The notes under the pieces: model-generated
Told to the model about the DNA's origin: nothing
What the model saw: only the letters and a program-made list of their open reading frames with translations
Databases searched by the model: none
Position numbers and translations under genes: made by a program
Origin: a virus
Strand: one strand, 5' to 3'
Virus record (IMG/VR): IMGVR_UViG_3300049719_000077
Span: 1-32,209 of that record
Length of the DNA stretch: 32,209 nucleotides
Shown here: positions 30,432 through 32,209 of the stretch, in pieces
How positions within the stretch are numbered: position 1 is the first letter of the stretch
Layout: every line of letters begins with the position of its first letter

Positions 30432-30600
30432 ATGGCAAATCTAACCGAGAAACGACTGCGACAAATAGTTCGAGAAGATAACAAACACAAAAATGCCAGA
30501 TCAGAGATCTGTGACTGATCAACTTAAAGATTTAATAAAGTTTGCGAATCAAAATGGGCTGTATGATGCTGCAGATTGGATTCAATCTCAACTTAAATAG
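30432..30600 (+). pseudogene. Small protein with capsid-targeting-like N-terminus (5), frame-shifted
   Basis: ATG 30432 opens a frame reading MANLTEKRLRQIVREDNKHK that stops at 30518. From ATG 30493, in the next frame, MPDQRSVTDQLKDLIKFANQ continues to DWIQSQLK and a stop at 30600. The two halves look like one short protein split at an A5 run (30489-30493). A one-base error in the sequence, a genuine mutation, slippage, or two overlapping mini-genes are all possible. It starts 3 nt after the 30159 gene. Confidence 0.45.
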
Positions 30601-30675
30601 TCTCACGTTGACATTTTTTTTCATTAGCAACGTCGAAAGAATATTAGCATCGAAGAAGAACTCGGTTTGTAGTAA

Positions 30676-31872
30676 CTAAATCTTAGTTCTTTTCAAATAA
30701 AACTTCTGCACATAGCTACTCACTTTCACAGTTAGTAGCTCGTCGAGTTTTGGCAGCTCGCTCTTCAACGCGTCAATCACCAATGCATCATGAATCATGA
30801 AGAGTGGGCGACAATTTGGCGTTTTCGTCTTCATTTCTTCGGTGATGTTAGAGAATGCCAATAAAACGACGTCGCACCCCGTGCCTTGCACAAAGTGATT
30901 GAGCAATACACTGCTTCTTGGATCATCAATTTTTAGAGGCCTTCCAAAGCGAGTTTGCAGCGTGCCCTCCTTTACAAACTGCGTCTTAATCCTGTTCGTC
31001 AACGCACGTATCTCGTAGTACTTTCTGATCGCATCGCTGATTTCGTCTGCTCGTGCTTCATCACATTGTAAAGTCTCAACTATTAAGTTTGTTCCCGCGC
31101 CGTACATTGTGCATATTGTGCCCGCTTTTGCTTCATTGCGCGTCAACTCATATTCTTTTGCAACGTGTGAGTAAATGTCTCTGTTTTCACAAGACTTGTT
31201 CGCCTCGTACAGCACGACTCGTGGCTCTAATGCGTTAAAGTCGATTATGCATATCTCACCGTCGTCACCGTGAACGCTCTCGATTATGCTCCTGTGTTCG
31301 CGCTTGAGCTCAAGTATGTGCGGCCCAGACTTTACCGTAAGTCTCCCGGTTTCAGTTGCAAATCGGTTGTATGCGACTTCGTTTGCAAACCCATCGTCTC
31401 GAGGCACAAACGTTTGCAACGCAGAAATGTTTCCTTTGTTCTCGTCAAACAGTTCTTTCAAGAGCTTCTTATTTATCTTTGCACGTTGTAAGTTGTTGAA
31501 AACAGCACTCGCATTTACCCACGTTCCATCGTAGTAATTCGTGGGTGCAGTACAAAGGAAACCTTCAACTTTGTTGAGAAGTGCCTTCACGAATGCTGCG
31601 TGCTCTCGCTTTGTCATCACCTGCCGCCAAGGGACGCTCGACAAGTCGACGCTCGTGAACGTCTTCATCATGTCAACGTACTTCTTCGGGGGCAGAAAAT
31701 CAAACTCTTGCAGAGATAGCTTCACAATGTCATTGAAATTCTTTCCAATTACGCTCCCGTTTGTGACGTGCCAAGACATGGGCTCGACTTCGTCAACCCA
31801 CTCTAATTTACCATCAGCATATGATAGGTGTTTTTCAGCGCCTATCGCTGATTTATCAAGTGTGAACTTCAT
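30676..31872 (-). CDS. Family A DNA polymerase, compact (polymerase domain only)
   Basis: This 398-residue protein carries the polymerase motifs of family A. TGRLTVKSGPHIL (about 175-187) is followed by motif A IIDFNALEPRVV (Asp 211, Glu 216), the O-helix RNEAKAGTICTMYGAG (Arg 245, Lys 249, Tyr 257-Gly 258), NHFVQGTGCDV (about 325-335) and motif C FMIHDALVI (His 361, Asp 362). Both catalytic Asp are present. Motif C reads HDA where Pol I has HDE. No 3'-5' exonuclease domain fits in the N-terminal 170 residues, so proofreading would need a separate protein. T4 itself uses a family B polymerase. It lies on the minus strand, overlapping the 31856 gene by 17 nt. Confidence 0.88.
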   Translation of the reverse strand: MKFTLDKSAIGAEKHLSYADGKLEWVDEVEPMSWHVTNGSVIGKNFNDIVKLSLQEFDFLPPKKYVDMMKTFTSVDLSSVPWRQVMTKREHAAFVKALLNKVEGFLCTAPTNYYDGTWVNASAVFNNLQRAKINKKLLKELFDENKGNISALQTFVPRDDGFANEVAYNRFATETGRLTVKSGPHILELKREHRSIIESVHGDDGEICIIDFNALEPRVVLYEANKSCENRDIYSHVAKEYELTRNEAKAGTICTMYGAGTNLIVETLQCDEARADEISDAIRKYYEIRALTNRIKTQFVKEGTLQTRFGRPLKIDDPRSSVLLNHFVQGTGCDVVLLAFSNITEEMKTKTPNCRPLFMIHDALVIDALKSELPKLDELLTVKVSSYVQKFYLKRTKI

Positions 31873-32074
31873 TTCGTTTGCGTGTGACAGATATGAAATT
31901 TGAAATCAATTCAATCAATTTTTCGTCTGTAATATAAAACAAGTCTAAGTCAAGCTTTGACGCGTCGTAGCGTTCAGACATGCCAAACGCGTTGACGATC
32001 AACTGTCCCAGGCGCTGCGTGGGCACTTCATTTACGAGTTTTACCAATTCGTCTACTTGTTGTTGATTGTTCAT
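31856..32074 (-). CDS. Small hypothetical protein upstream of the polymerase gene
   Basis: This 72-residue protein is helical and acidic in the middle (KLDLDLFYITDEKLIELISNF) with a basic tail. It overlaps the polymerase start by 17 nt, so it is translationally linked to it. A weak purine-rich site (AAGAGA) precedes ATG 32074. It might be a polymerase accessory factor by position only. Confidence 0.55.
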   Translation of the reverse strand: MNNQQQVDELVKLVNEVPTQRLGQLIVNAFGMSERYDASKLDLDLFYITDEKLIELISNFISVTRKRNEVHT

Positions 32075-32086
32075 GTTATCTCTTGA

Positions 32087-32209
32087 TTATCGTAATACAA
32101 AACGTCGGTTTTTGTTCACAATCCAAACGCGCCTCAAGTAAGTTCCTTGAACGTAAGTTTCAGGACGCTCACAGCTCACTTTACACTCATGCGAGCTACA
32201 CACTTCATA
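32087..32209 (-). CDS. C-terminal end of a small Cys-containing protein (partial at window edge)
   Basis: The minus-strand frame open at the window edge gives 40 residues, starting YEVCSSHECKVSCERPE and ending VNKNRRFVLR, with its stop at 32089-32087. The CxxxHECxxxC arrangement and basic C-terminus suggest a small zinc-binding protein. It ends 12 nt before the next minus-strand gene, so it belongs to the same operon. Confidence 0.45.
   Translation of the reverse strand, partial: YEVCSSHECKVSCERPETYVQGTYLRRVWIVNKNRRFVLR

Noticed and set aside
30601-30640. ACGTTG and CAACGT with an eight-T run between them, as a terminator between convergent units.
   Set aside because: The T run lies inside a 17-nt loop rather than after the stem, and the stem is only 6 bp.
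1-32209. tRNA genes and CRISPR arrays.
   Set aside because: No T-arm-like GGTTCGAATC segment with a matching acceptor stem was seen, and no regularly spaced direct repeats were found by eye.

Overview
This window looks like part of the genome of a large T4-related myovirus (contractile-tailed phage). The host cannot be determined. The evidence is a set of T4-type neck and tail genes in T4 order on the + strand: gp13-like neck protein (10177), gp14-like neck protein (14295), gp15-like tail terminator (15633), two tandem tail sheath proteins (17503, 20563) and a gp19-like tail tube (27082). T4 late-promoter-like boxes and dense small ATGA-overlapping genes agree. In T4 the terminase genes 16 and 17 lie between 15 and 18; here that slot holds a decayed transposon gene.

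Layout. 1-9002: accessory and early-type genes on the + strand. They include an amino-methyltransferase-like protein paired with an acyltransferase-like protein, a GP88-like protein, about a dozen small unknown genes, a second SAM methyltransferase, an HExxH metalloprotease and a near-complete alanine dehydrogenase, which is surprising in a phage. 9003-17502: neck and terminator genes heavily invaded by selfish nucleases. These are one Vsr-like homing endonuclease, three decayed relatives of one HNH/NUMOD homing endonuclease, a free-standing HNH gene and an internally deleted TnpB. A papain-like protease lies among them. 17503-23507: two very long sheath paralogues, each followed by the same terminator. 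23549-25003: a probable restriction-modification cassette. 25008-26604: three small proteins with a shared MKLT...LRxIIxEE N-terminus resembling a capsid-targeting peptide. The third is split by a roughly 374-nt highly structured, non-coding insert. 27082-29344: tail tube, then a second Vsr-like homing endonuclease with a GNAT-like tail. 29430-30600: small genes. 30676-32209: a minus-strand replication-type operon with a compact family A DNA polymerase.

Expression. Two promoter classes can be read by eye. Class 1 is TTGTAC-like, 16-19 nt, TATNNT-like, then only 5-8 nt to ATG with no Shine-Dalgarno. It precedes every apparent homing-endonuclease start as well as the methyltransferases, GP88 and others, and it predicts leaderless mRNAs. 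Class 2 is ATAYTTAT or TATAAATA, 4-6 nt before ATG for gp13, gp14, gp15 and the 5799 gene. It lies 12-16 nt before ATG, with a Shine-Dalgarno, for sheath 2 and the tube. Hairpin-plus-T terminators close several units.

Most notable items are the structured insert in the 25566 gene, the leaderless promoter module shared with mobile nucleases, phage-borne alanine dehydrogenase, the duplicated sheath, the restriction-modification cassette, and a duplicated gp13 start flanking a homing endonuclease. All functional calls rest on motif recognition by eye; no database search was possible.
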